Shown here one piece after another: positions 1 through 11,295 of a stretch of 64,000 nucleotides of DNA; position 1 is the stretch's first letter; each line of letters starts with the position of its first letter. The stretch comes from Lunularia cruciata (taxonomy: Eukaryota > Streptophyta > Marchantiopsida > Lunulariales > Lunulariaceae). Location: assembly GCA_948567375.1 (NCBI GenBank), contig OX419756.1:45548552-45612551 (forward strand), in the 5' to 3' direction. Below the pieces are notes generated by a model. It ran no database searches, was not told the DNA's origin, and saw only the letters and a program-made list of their open reading frames with translations. Both the position numbers and the translations under genes were made by a program.

Positions 1-155
1 GTATCAATTCATTCTTGAAATCCAATTTTCCACTACTCCCATGGAATGTTGTTTCTTGTAAGGCTCAATATTGCATGTCTTCTTCATTTGTAGTAACAAT
101 GAGGCTTGGTTGTTGATTGGAATTGGTGTCATTGGCATACACAACTCTCCAAATA
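1..155 (-). pseudogene. Gag fragment of LTR-retrotransposon family B
   Basis: This short piece of gag from family B is cut by the window edge. Its translation on the minus strand ends in VENWISRMN and contains GELCMPMT. The same words occur in order in the gag of element B1 (about 29,250-29,420) and in the gag of B0 near 38,170-38,320. Similarity to family B stops near 150-160, and family D sequence begins with no LTR between them. The join is therefore a truncation or recombination junction rather than a clean insertion. Confidence 0.7.
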
Positions 156-2270
156 CTCTCTCCATCGGTCTCTTGTAACTCCAGACTGACAACTGCAGCC
201 TTCCCCAACATAAGAAGTTGTGCACCAAAGTCTAGTAAGACCCTCTATGGTGTATAGACCTTCCCTAAAGGTCCCACCAAACCGAAAAATCGTCCTCTGG
301 ATATCCAATAGGACAACCCTAGGTGTAAACCACGCTCGCTCAAAGGTCGGTCTAGTTGGTAACTACTCCAATCTAACCATTGTTACCTGCCATAAACCAC
401 TAGTTGTTGAGCAAATCCCATGCTCCTCAACCAATTCAACTCCATTATCAACCACCTCTCCTTTAGTAGTAATGTCCACATCATCCCTACTCTCACAAAG
501 CATGGTAGCCAATCGGAACAGCTGGATCAACTCCCAATGTAAACATGTCACTAGTTGAGAATAATGGAAAGCGCATAATCAGTTGACCCCCCCCCCCCCA
601 AATTGTGCTAGACTTAGTCTATGTAGTAGTAGGTAGCTGACTAGTAGGTGGTCCATCATGCACCCCATCATCACCTACCACCCCATACACTAGGATGTCT
701 AGGAGCCATGGATGTCATTTGTAGTACCTTAGAGAGTCTAAAAGACTGGGAAGTCTGACTTGTCTACCAACCTCTCCTCTTTATTGGTCCAACTCCATTG
801 ATGCTCCTCTATGCTCTAGAGCATGTACTACACTCCTAGTCATTGCAGCATATGCATCCACCTGTGTTGCTCCGCACATGAAATCCAAGGCATCTCTATC
901 ACCAGCATATGAGGTGGAAGTCTCAACACCCGAATCTTATCTCCTCTGAGCTATGGCCCTGCTAGCCAATATGTGCTCAATGTGAATAGCCATTGCTATA
1001 TTAGAAGTTAGGGCAAGTATTGCACCCCTACCAGGTGTGGATCCTCTACCACAACCTCGTCCTCTATGACCTCGAGCTCCTCTACTACCTGCCATAGTAG
1101 CCCTACCACTCTATAACTTTGGGTGTAGGTCAAAGCATTAATCATTGGTGTGACCAAATCTATGGCAATGCTCACAATGTCCCTGTGTTGGTTGTGATGC
1201 ACTAGAGGTATCAGGTCCGCTGCCCTGAGTGCACTCTCTCTTGTGATGAGGTCCACCACAAGTCCAACAAGCAACACCACCACTAATTGGTTGTTGTTGA
1301 CCCAAAAATGAAGGTAATGATCTAGCTACACTAGGCCTTCCACTCGCTCCATAGGACCTAGGCTGTCCACCTTGTCCTCAAAAACCAACATGGCATGGTG
1401 CACTCAATTGCACTTTGGAAGAAGTAATTGTTGTGGATGAGGTCTCCCTACCAAATCCAGATGTCACCACTCTCTCTTCCACCATGTTTAGCTCAATATG
1501 CTCAGCCAAACCAAAGACCATTGCCAAAGTAGGCAAAGTAGCCTATAACAACATAGCATCACGGACTCTACGTCACAACTCCCTATCCAATATCCCATAC
1601 CAAAATTGGACTGCATGGGGCCTCAATAACTCCCTAAGTTAAACTGATCAGCCGTCTCATGCAAGTGTATGCCTTGTGTATGCTCTTCCTAGCCTTTTGT
1701 TGGAACTCTTGCAAGCTCCTCAACTTGTCAATCCGCACTCCCTGGTAGTTTTGCCTCAAACACTAAAAGAACTCCACCATGGGGTTAAACCCCAATACTA
1801 AACCACCTCCTATAGTAATACCTCTACTTGTAGTAGCACCATCTCCAAGAGATCTACCAATGCTACTAGAGCTAGAACTCATGGGTACAACCAATCTACC
1901 CCTAGAAACTAAGCTTGAAGTGATGGAGACATAGTTCGGAGACCAATATTGTCTCCATAGCTCAATCTCTTCCAAGTGAGCTTGCCTGAACTCATGGAAG
2001 TCATCCATCAATGAACTCTCCAAATGCTTAAACAACCCCTTCCACATCATGAAGGGTGTGAACAAAGTCGAGTTCCACATCTATTGTAGATCACACCAAC
2101 TATCAAACTCTTGGATGAAGTCATCCAACTCATGGATGAAGTCATCCAACTCAATGGTACTCAATTGTACTAGAGTAATGCTTGGGACCTTTGGAGACCC
2201 CATAAATTTCATCCATGTTCCACAACAACAATGCAGACACAACAAGTGCACTCTCAATTGAATCAACATG
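156..2270 (-). pseudogene. Family D gag-protease remnant (copy D1)
   Basis: This is a decayed gag and protease region of a Ty3/gypsy-like LTR retrotransposon, read right to left. A capsid-type segment with words such as LRSLQEFQQ and HKAYTCMRRL lies at about 1,560-1,760. Two CCHC zinc knuckles follow at about 1,130-1,285: CWTCGGPHHKREC, then CEHCHRFGHTNDxC. Both fit C-x2-C-x4-H-x4-C. Nearer the left end, at about 160-560, comes a conserved stretch (TSGLWQ, then LEELLARLAF in sibling copies) and an aspartic-protease-like LDFGAQLLMLGKA. There the usual D-S/T-G reads D-F-G, a single C-to-T change from Ser. Stops and frameshifts are frequent and no open frame spans the gene. The same order is seen in D2 (59,148-62,004, plus strand). 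Reverse transcriptase is not present because the copy is truncated at its 3' end. Confidence 0.7.
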
Positions 2271-3890
2271 TGTCAAACTCCAACTCAAATTCAGTTTCCT
2301 CCCTCATTGGGACCTGAGATACAAGTTGATACTAAGCGCCACTCGGAGTAAACCCATTGCATATTGCAGTGCTATCTCTTATAGAATCCCCAAAGAACTC
2401 TATTGTGACAAAGTAACCAGAAACTGCAACCTACAACTGGAACCACCGTAAGTACACTAGCAAAAATCCCCACCAAGTGCCAACACCACCAATTGAATAT
2501 CACCGACTAATGTAGCTCTAACTACAACAACTACACTAGGGAAAAGAGCAACCTGTAACCTACTATCACAACATGCACTCTCATGGTCTATAGGTCATCA
2601 CTTCTTGCCTCATTGGAGAGAAACACAAGTAGTTTGACTAGTCATCACTCCAACCTCACTATCAAGAGCACACTAGAGCACCAACACTCTAAAGTCAAGG
2701 CACTTCATACAAAAATGGTGCACAAATAGGAAGTAGAGAATGGAGTGGGTCCAATCACAAGAAGGCTAAATAAAAACACTACATCTCATAAATCAACCTT
2801 GGACTGACTCTACTACCATTGGCATTTGACATAATTGGAGCACCTATCTACTTGTTGAGCTACGAGGGTCACCAAGAATAGGATCAAAGTTCTTCTTGCC
2901 AAAATCTAACGTAAATCTAACATAAAATTTGACATAAATCCCTAAAGTTTGTTGACCAAATCCTCCGCTAACTCTTCACTTGAGCCAAATTGGAAAGATA
3001 AGGATCGTCAAATCTCTAATTTGCAAGAATGGGTTCCCAACTCTACCTTCAAGTTCACTTTTGAGCTCAACTCGCACCAGATTGGTCTTGTGTTCACCTT
3101 TTGAGCTCAAAATCACAACTACCGCTTGAAATTGACTCTCTTTGGCTCCAAAATTGGCCAATGCTTCCACACACAATCACTCTCAGGGAAATCAGAACTG
3201 CGATCAAGGTACCATGATCCACCGGGCTTGGAGATACCACCACCACTCTTAGTTCTTGCACTCAATTTCCCCATGACTCTCACTTCTGTATTGTAATCAA
3301 ATTTTTTACACAACTCAAATCACACTCAATCAGATCAGTACTTGATTTGTCACTCAATGATCTACCATTAACTGGGCACTGATTACAGTCAAGCCACATC
3401 CACTCTAGCTAAGAGACTCTGAGTGGTGCTTGTTGGCTTTCTATCCATTCTAGCAAGAATTCAAAGGCTCAACAACAGAGAAGTGAGCTCTTTGGAGCTG
3501 CACTTCCAAGGTATACTCTTGATTTTGAACTAGGTCTCACCCCAATGGTCCCGCTGATGGCACATCCAATGGTGCAAACGGTGCAAATGACGGTGAACCC
3601 CACCATGTAGCCAGTACCCCAAACACAAAATCTGACCGTTAGAAAGTAGTCTATGAGTAACTACCAAAATACCTCTAACTACTATCATTGCTACTCCAAT
3701 GTACAAGCAAGCTAGATACGACGCTACAAATGGTGTGACAAATGCTTCAATTTGGTGTTTATTGGGTTGTGACACTTGTTGTACTAACTTATATGCATGA
3801 TGTTGCAACTCCTTACCAAAATTCCACAATGTAATATCCAAGGTGGATAGAAAAACTCTACTCATACTCCAAAACTAAGAAGTCTCTTAT
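2271..3890 (-). repeat. Family D leader or LTR-like region (copy D1)
   Basis: This non-coding stretch lies upstream of the D1 gag. It matches 51,934-53,551 in opposite orientation over most of its length. Shared words include the segment around 'tgtcacaccatttgtag', the 'catcagcgggaccatt' segment, and the end around 'agtatcaac' next to 'tatctcaggtcc'. A third partial copy lies at 5,560-6,110. Because it sits before gag in two copies and occurs alone in a third, an LTR plus leader is the simplest reading. I could not fix TG...CA termini or a primer-binding site. An open frame at 3,530-3,865 shows nothing recognisable. Confidence 0.5.
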
Positions 3891-4269
3891 GGTACATGAG
3901 TATACTCCACATGAGCATTCCTCTCAAGTAACTCACTAAGCCAATTAATACCACTATTGAAATGCTTATACTAATTTCATCATCCTTGACTATAGTGAGC
4001 TAGGACTTCCACTTTTAAAACTTACAAGTAGGTGACATACTTATCCTTCATCCAATTGAAAATATGGCTTGTAGGAAGCTCTTTCCTCCCAATGGTTGAA
4101 ACTAAATCCTATGAGGTACAAAATTGCTTCACCAACTTATACATCATATGAATTTACTACAATCATAATGGTATGAGCTCTCATCATAAAACTATCAATT
4201 TTATGACTACATTGAATCTATATATTGATCTCTTCATATGTGATGGATTGTATGGAACCACCTTCGAAG
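3891..4269. other. No gene seen
   Basis: This is AT-rich linker between two family D fragments. No reading frame, RNA gene or repeat boundary is recognisable. Confidence 0.5.
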
Positions 4270-5345
4270 GACGTTTAAATATAAAATAGACACATGTTAA
4301 CACCAATCTTTCATAACTCAAGACTAAGGACTAAAACTTTCCCAAACATAAAGGGGTGAGCATCAAAGTTTAATAAGATCCATTAGTGGCCTATAGAATT
4401 TCCTTGAATGTCCAACCAATGTGAAAATCCCACTTTAGTTATCCAATAAGACAACTCCAAGCATAAAACTAGCTCATTCAAATGCAAGTCTAGCAAGTAA
4501 CTCCTCTAACATAGCAATTGTTCCTTGCCACAAGCCACTAGTAGCCAAATGGATCCCATGCTCCTCAACTATGCCAACTCCACCATCAATCACCTCCACA
4601 CTAGAAGCAATAACCATACCATCCTTACTCTCACAAAGTATGGTAGCTAATTGGAACACTAGAGTTGGGTCAACTCCTAAAACAAACATGTTGGTGGTTG
4701 AGAAAAAAGGAGAGAAAATAATCAATGAGCAATTTGCAACATTATGCTAAACAAAGTCTCAATAGAATTAGATGGTTGACCAATATTTTGTTCATCTTGA
4801 ACTTCATCTCTATTTGACATACTTGCATTAGGACATTTATGAGCCATGGATGAAGTTTGTAGTGCCTCAAAAAGTGTAAAAGATTAGGGAAGCTTTACCT
4901 ATCTATCATGCTCTTCTCTTTATGGATCTAACTCCACTTATGCTTCTCTAGGATCAAGAGAACATATGCACTACTATTAAAAAATAGATGCATCTACTTA
5001 TACAAATACATACATGAAGTCAAGTAGATCCTTATCACCAACATAAAATGTGGAAGCCTCATCACTAAAATCAAATCTCCTTTGAGTTATGGCCTTACTA
5101 GCCAATCTTTTGTTCAATTACTCAATCCTAATAACCATAACTATGTAAAAAGCAAGAGCATGTATTGTGATCCTACCAAGTGTGGATCCTCTACCACCTT
5201 GTCCTCCATGATCTCTATAAGGAATGAAAATATGCAATCTAGGAAACAAGCTCAATCATCGCACAACATGGAGAAACATACACAAAGATTTTATGTGGTT
5301 TGGCCAAGAATTTGCCTATATCTACAACTACATTGGTTTTGATAT
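4270..5345 (-). pseudogene. Second family D gag-protease fragment (D1b)
   Basis: This copy repeats the 3' half of the D1 gene in the same orientation. The segment around 4,835-4,980 parallels 700-835, and the open stretch at 4,474-4,725 ends in TSGLWQGTIAMLEELLARLA, like D1 and D2. Its protease motif (about 4,330-4,380) reads LNFDAHPFMFGK, so the catalytic D-S/T-G is lost. The zinc-knuckle part (about 5,180-5,345) is truncated. As it duplicates a segment of D1 rather than continuing it, this is a separate insertion or a tandem duplication. Confidence 0.6.
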
Positions 5346-5559
5346 TAGGGTACTCTATCACACAAATTACAACTACGCCAACATGCTCATGTGAGTTCTA
5401 ACCAAAAAAAAAATTTTGGGATTCTACTTCTTTGACTCCCGCTCATTACAAGAGCCCGCTACACTCAGATCCCATCTAAGAAGCCTATGAGAGTGTCATG
5501 AACAAAAGACTCCAATCATACTCCACACTCAATAGACATTTGGTCCAATCCTTGATGAT

Positions 5560-6110
5560 TGTAATAATGTGGGAGTAGATATATGTTCCTACTAACTCAA
5601 AATGCCAAATGGTGGTAAAGTTAGTTTGGTTGGATATTTATGAGTTGTAGTGTTATAGTTTGGACTTCTTGTAATTAGATCCATTGTATTCTTTGCTTCT
5701 TGTTTGTGCATTATGTTTGTTGGGGTACCTTGATATTTGGAGTGTTTGTACTACAATGCACTCTTTGTAGTGAGGCTAGAGTATGACTATTAAAACTACC
5801 TATATTTCTCTCTGATTAGGTAGGAAGTGATGACATGTAGACCATGAGTGTGTTTGTCATGATTGCAAGTTATATGTTGCACTTTCTCCTAGTATAGTTG
5901 CCATGGTTAGGGGTACTTAAATAGCATCAACAAGTGGTATATGGCTATCAACAAATATCATGTGGTGGTGGCACTTGGTGATTACAATTGTAGTGTTTGG
6001 GTGTGTTATCACTCTAGAGTTCCTTGGAGATTACAAAGGAGATTTTGCTTTTAGTACAAAATGTGTTTAAGTGGAGTGGTATATAGTATCAACCATTAAA
6101 TTAGTTCATA
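5560..6110 (+). repeat. Family D leader/LTR fragment, inverted relative to D1
   Basis: This stretch resembles the right-hand part of the D2 leader (about 53,000-53,545). Shared words include 'caaatgccaaatggtggta' and 'tagtgaggct', and the similarity ends at 'tatcaacc'. It carries no coding sequence and lies opposite to the neighbouring D fragments. It ends close to where the D leader meets gag in the other copies, so it is probably the 3' end of an LTR or leader. Confidence 0.5.
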
Positions 6111-7262
6111 ACAAGGGAAAATATTAATTGATACCCTAACAAAATGAATTATGACCATTAAGTAGTCCACCACTAAATAATTCATGAGTAACTATTGATA
6201 TAATTATAACTAAAAGATAATCAGGTCTAGCTTTTGTATTGATGATAAACTATAAGGAGAATTGGCTATATTTTCAAGTCTAGACTTTCTTTATAGCCAA
6301 ATGTAGCCTACTTGGGTGGCTTGAATTTGACAAACTATTTTGAACAATGTTTCAATGATGCAAATAAAAACACCAACAAAATGAACTATTACCATTAAGT
6401 AATCAAGATAATCACTCAATAACAACCAAGATTATAATAATTACAAAGATAATCATTCAAACATTTTAGCAAATTTACTTAGGCATTGTAAATTGAGTGA
6501 CACCTTTGGCACATAACAAATTCTATAAGAAAATACTATTTTTTATAGTTTAGTTAGAGGATATTTTTTTATTTCCTTTTATTATTGATTTATTATACGC
6601 TTCAACATCTATTTCAATTCATATTCTACCAATTCACAAATTGGTTAAGATTTTGCAAAAATTACATTTAGTATATAATGATCCATGTGTATGATTTATT
6701 ATGATCTATTATATCTAAATTTTTTGATAAATTAGATTGTCTTTGTGACAACTCATTATTTTAAAAAGTGGTAACATTATAAGTCTTATCAAAAGAATAA
6801 ATTTTGAGATGCAACCAGGGCAATTTTATATAGTGGGTTGGATTTGCATAATTTGGATGAGTCTTTTATGGTTTTTTCTTACACATATGTTGTGATACAT
6901 AGAGATTGTTATAGAGATAGATAGATATAACATGGAGATTGTTGATCTATATAAATTACAAATCTAAGATTTTACATGTATAATTTAACCCCGAACCTTA
7001 ACATCTACTTTAGACCAAAGTTTATACCAACTCCTCCTAACTTGGTAGAGATTTGAGGGAAAGTCAATTTTATATGAGACAGTAGTATCATTTCTTATGT
7101 TTGAAGCATATAAAGTAGTCTAATTTGATCCAAAAATTCCAGCAACAAGGACCCATAGAGAACAGGTTATTGGATGTTAGATTTTTTGTTATATAGCTAA
7201 TTATACCGTTTAAGTCTAAAATTGAATCCATTTATCAACTGGTTGCCATTTAGTGCTCTGAT
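6111..7262. other. AT-rich intergenic DNA, no gene seen
   Basis: The stretch is strongly AT-rich, with only very short open frames. No repeat match to the named families and no RNA gene was recognised. Around 7,200-7,300 the composition changes to the more balanced sequence of the gene island. Confidence 0.5.
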
Positions 7263-9207
7263 TTGTTTGAAAACGTTATTACCTTCATTATCAATTATAA
7301 TCAATTCCACCTATCCATCATTAATTTACCTCCGACTCCGAGTATACATCTTAAAAGTTCCTCTTTACATAGACTTTTGTTAATAGAACTGATTCACAAT
7401 TTTCTACTCCAAGACAAACTCATGAAAAACCGACAACCATTTGTTCTATGGCGCAACCTAAACTAATTGATCTCATATTTTCTTCTCGTTTCTGGTTCGC
7501 TAGATACCTATTTTGGTACGGTATTCACATACCTAACGAAGGAACCAACAACCCAACAACCAACTTACGTGAACGTGTGCTCGTAAATTTATCGTGCCTG
7601 ATTTCTGCAAGTGATCTGTACTGGAATACCATTTCCACCCAACAACTGTCTTTAAGTTTTCATTCGCTAAGGATATCGCCCTCACATGGTATTCGAGATC
7701 TCCACAACGCATAACGGGAAGAGAAGACCTTGTGGTCGGGCGAGAATTTTACAGGACTCACGATTTCCCTTGCCTCCCAGTCCAGAGATGTGGCGACTAC
7801 TGGCAAATGTGATGCTGTGGTGAATATATCAAATATCTGGGCTTGACTTTCAGGCAGAACAGCGTGGCATTTTAATGGTTTGGTAATGAACTTTCAAGCT
7901 TGAATCTTGAAGGGAGACAGCAACCAGTGCACGACAACGGTAGTTGATCCAGAACTGGAGAGCATTTTCATATTCAGCACAATTAAATCCGTCAGAAGGA
8001 CCTCTCTATTTCGACTTAGTTATTCTCAATGAATCTCAACCAAAGGTCACGTCGATTGAAGCAAGAAGGCTGATGATTCAAAGAGAAAGCAAACTCGGGG
8101 TCTACCGATTGGATTTCGAATCTAGAATATTTCAGAATGGTAATGGAGACGAGATTTTGAATTAACCTCACGTGCCCGCAATGTTGAGTGGCATGCAGTG
8201 TCAAGATGCGCACTCGCACCGAACTGCAATGTCTACCTGATGGTTGCTCGTTGCTGCAGAGTAAACATAAAAACTTATGTCCTCACCAACTTGGAATTCA
8301 GCGGACGAGAACAGAATACTGGATTCTAATGAAGAACGCTGGCATGGTAACGGAAACTCGCGCGTAGGCCTATTCATCTATGAGGTAAGAAATCTCGGGA
8401 ATTCCTATAGCAGATCCGTTAGTCTCACGATCCCACGGACGAAGGGTTAGACTTGGGTGCGCCTTGCTGCATCGGGATTCAGTGGGAGATTCAAAACTAA
8501 CGACCTTGGTAACTTTTCTGCACGTCATTCTATGTCTGCTTAGATAAACATGATAAGCCTTACATTACCTGGAACACAGGTTATATAACGAACACACGGG
8601 ATAATATTCTAAACTGAATCTGTCAAGTCTGGGTCGAGCTTCAGGTCTTCAAAGGTGGCAATAGTACCCATCTACCATAAGACTAGACTTATCTCAAACG
8701 GAGTTAGTAAATGGTGCCGGACTTGTCACGAGGAGTATAGGTCAACTACTTTTGCCCTTCCCTCGATGCCTTGCCAAATCGCCTTGGATTCGGTCAAATT
8801 CCTGCGTGTAGTTAGGATCCATACATAGTTGTCGATACACTCAGTGAGAACCTAGAGTGTTGCAAAAGGACGTCCATGATAGAGCAACGGTCTCCAAGCT
8901 TCATGGATCATGGGCCTTCTGGTCTGCTTTAATGCCCGTAAGTAACCCCTTTCGCGTGCTTTAAAACTACGGGAAGATTGCAGTAGCAGGATGTTTAATT
9001 GAACCCTTATTCATCATGAAAAATCTATTTTTTTAAAGACTGTTTCTTCGTAGAAACTAGTTCAGTACGGTTAGAGTTGTTCAGTCGGTCTTGTACATCA
9101 CAGCAGAAGTTTTTCATCTTGGCATTCAATCAAAGAAGAAAGCAGAATCCTCCGAGATCTCATACCAGCATTGTACCCCTAAAAGCATGTTGAGAAGATA
9201 GTAAGAA
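7263..9207. other. Unique island DNA upstream of the 695-residue gene; no gene seen
   Basis: Base composition is visibly more balanced than on the left, and no match to the repeat families was seen. Small frames (7,448-7,714 and 7,944-8,165, both plus) show no recognisable protein, and no GT-AG pairing links them to the gene at 9,208. The last few hundred bases should include its promoter and leader. I saw no convincing TATA box. Confidence 0.45.
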
Positions 9208-11295
9208 ATGGATAAAAGAGCTTCAAGTATGTCACCCCAAGCTCAGACAAAGAAGCTCTCGGTAGTAGCCCCACAAGCACCGGCCAAAAGGGCTTCAACA
9301 GTCCTAGGAGAAACGAAGAAGGCTTCAGTTGTCTCAACCCAAGCTCAGGTGAAAAAGCCTCCGGTAGCTCTCCCGCACGCGCAGGCCAAAAAGACTTCAG
9401 TAGCCACAAGCGCCTCCCCGGCGCCGGTGAAAACAGCATTGGCGGTCTCCCCGCAAAGCCAGACCAAAAAACCCTCAGATACGTCGGAAGCAGCAACCGC
9501 AGAGCTCCCAGCTCCTCCTGCTCCAGCCGAGGAGATAATAGAAGAATTACCATCCCATCTCTTTACTGCCTACATCACCGATGACGATCCTTTCTGGCCC
9601 GAACCTGGTGACATTATCATTCGGACCATGCCAGAGGCGGACATAACGACCGGATCTCAAGTCGTCTCAATTCAAGGTTTGGTGGAATTGTACAAAGACG
9701 AGTTCTTCTCGGTTAAGAGTCTAACAAACGACCAATGTGCCCTACGTGATTTCAACAGCCTTCTGTTCCGTCCAGGAGACCATGTGCTGCGCATCGGCGG
9801 GTTCAAATTTCCTACCTGGAAATGGGAGGATCACAAGTATGCAGAACTCTTTGTCTACTGGCCTGGGTACCATGCCAGGGGTCCTTGGGTTCGAGTACCA
9901 AGCGTATTTCGTATAGACCAAGGAGTCCTGGCAAGACAGCCACCAACGTTCCCGCAAACAAATATCATTCCTCGTTTCCCTCTATCTTTCATACACAACA
10001 AGTATAGTGGGGACGAGTTCAACTGGTCAATGGGCGATTTCCTCATCCGGACGTTCCACCTATTCAGGGAATACAAAGAGGAAGTATGGGACGAGAAAAC
10101 GGGGCAGACCATAGAGGAATGGACCCAAGAACAGGAGAGGATTAAAAAGGAAATAGAGGAATGGAATGCAAAGAATCCTTGGAAGAAGTTGTATGGAGGC
10201 GGTCAAGTGCAAGAGGACTGGGAGGCAAACTACCTCCACATTGGGGACCTTGTTGTGCGCGTTCGAGCCCACGATGGTCCACAATACAGGCAAGTATGGA
10301 TCACTCGCAGCACTAGACTTGATGTCGAGTGTTTCCTTCACCTGGGGGGTTACAAGTGGAGAAACATGGGAGGTGACGGATTTACATTTGATTTCCATCG
10401 AGGCGTGCGTTGCACGAAGCGCATTAGGCGAGAGTTCCCCTCTTTCAGCAACATCCCTCAGCCAGGTGACATCCTACTTTCTTACGACAAGCAGTTCAAT
10501 GAATTTGATCTATCTCAGGGTCTTGGGGGGTATATTCAACTTCACCAGAATTCTACCGACAGCCAGAAAGGTCCTGAACCTACTGATCCTCCATGGTTTC
10601 AATCTGGAAATCCCATGATCTTACGCTTGGGGCGCTTCGAGCATTGGAGTTTGGCATCCGTCGAGTATGACGAGCCTCCGTGGCTGTGGTTTTCAAACCA
10701 GAAGTATGAGCTCTATGGCAGGCATCCTTCCAAGTTGGGTTCGTGGATGCTGTTAGCGACGAAAGAGAAGCCATACCCAATTCGCCCACCTGAACTATTT
10801 CAGTTAGAGGAGTGGGAGGTATTAGAACAGCCATACGAAAGACCAGAATCGTTCGTTAACAAGCATGCGAACTATGAGCTCAACACCCACATCCCCGACT
10901 TCGTACCACAAGAGAAAGATATCATCATTCGGCATGACACTCATGTTTATCCCTTCGCACTCAAGAATCGGATCGTTTTCCCATGGGTACCAAGACGCCC
11001 AATGTATTCGGGAGATTTGCTAGTTCGATTTAAGGAGACCCCAGCCATCCGAACCTCCGGATTTTGCTGGACCCTCACTGTCGAGCTTTATGTTTTAACG
11101 CTTAACGACGATAACGAGCAAAGTTTTATATTTCGAGGTCGGGATCGAGTCTACTATGGGGAGTCAGAGATGATAGATTCGAATGCAGAAGAGCTCCAAC
11201 CAAAAGCAGTCACATCCATTCTGAGCCAATCAAATCCCCTATGTGCAGCCCCCGATGAGATCGAAGTTTTGAGTCTAGACCCAGAGATGTTGTAG
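9208..11295 (+). CDS. Intronless 695-residue protein of unknown family with repeated GD-hydrophobic-Arg units
   Basis: I do not recognise this protein. The start has a good plant context (AAGAAATGG), and the frame is open for 695 codons with no intron. Residues 1-95 are low-complexity and basic: about seven degenerate 12-residue repeats of the type P-Q-A-Q-x-K-K-x-S-V-V. Residues 96-118 are Pro/Ala/Glu-rich (PAPPAPAEE). From about 130 onward the chain is Trp- and Tyr-rich (21 Trp in all) and looks beta-rich. A short motif recurs: PGDIIIR (133), PGDHVLR (189), MGDFLIR (275), IGDLVVR (345), PGDILLS (419), NPMILR (468), KDIIIR (570) and SGDLLVR (601). Several copies are followed by a Trp and then a hydrophobic-Glu-hydrophobic strand (AELFV, VECFL, VELYV). 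A charged, Trp-containing probable helix lies at 286-325. No signal peptide or membrane segment is evident. Alternatives are a lineage-specific plant family, a beta-sandwich or beta-propeller repeat protein, or a domesticated or captured foreign gene. Coding status is strong; function is open. Confidence 0.85.
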   Translation: MDKRASSMSPQAQTKKLSVVAPQAPAKRASTVLGETKKASVVSTQAQVKKPPVALPHAQAKKTSVATSASPAPVKTALAVSPQSQTKKPSDTSEAATAELPAPPAPAEEIIEELPSHLFTAYITDDDPFWPEPGDIIIRTMPEADITTGSQVVSIQGLVELYKDEFFSVKSLTNDQCALRDFNSLLFRPGDHVLRIGGFKFPTWKWEDHKYAELFVYWPGYHARGPWVRVPSVFRIDQGVLARQPPTFPQTNIIPRFPLSFIHNKYSGDEFNWSMGDFLIRTFHLFREYKEEVWDEKTGQTIEEWTQEQERIKKEIEEWNAKNPWKKLYGGGQVQEDWEANYLHIGDLVVRVRAHDGPQYRQVWITRSTRLDVECFLHLGGYKWRNMGGDGFTFDFHRGVRCTKRIRREFPSFSNIPQPGDILLSYDKQFNEFDLSQGLGGYIQLHQNSTDSQKGPEPTDPPWFQSGNPMILRLGRFEHWSLASVEYDEPPWLWFSNQKYELYGRHPSKLGSWMLLATKEKPYPIRPPELFQLEEWEVLEQPYERPESFVNKHANYELNTHIPDFVPQEKDIIIRHDTHVYPFALKNRIVFPWVPRRPMYSGDLLVRFKETPAIRTSGFCWTLTVELYVLTLNDDNEQSFIFRGRDRVYYGESEMIDSNAEELQPKAVTSILSQSNPLCAAPDEIEVLSLDPEML
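9232..9483 (+). repeat. Degenerate 36-bp in-frame tandem repeat (12-residue units)
   Basis: The 5' end of the gene holds about seven diverged units: SPQAQTKKLSVV, APQAPAKRASTV, LGETKKASVV, STQAQVKKPPVA, LPHAQAKKTSVA, TSASPAPVKTALAV and SPQSQTKKPSDT. Five of the seven are exactly 12 residues. Each unit offers a Lys/Arg pair or near-pair followed by Ser, so a disordered, phosphorylatable basic tail is likely. That role is inference. Confidence 0.7.

Noticed and set aside
586-600. Poly-C run (and the poly-G run near 48,773-48,787)
   Set aside because: Homopolymer runs inside decayed repeats are most likely slippage products or assembly noise. No structural role is apparent.
3530-3865. 111-codon minus-strand frame in the D1 leader region
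   Set aside because: It is not preserved as an open frame in the matching D2 sequence near 51,940-52,140, so it is probably not coding.
7448-8165. Two frames of 88 and 73 codons (7,448-7,714 and 7,944-8,165)
   Set aside because: No family resemblance, no good start context, and no GT-AG pairing that links them to each other or to the gene at 9,208.
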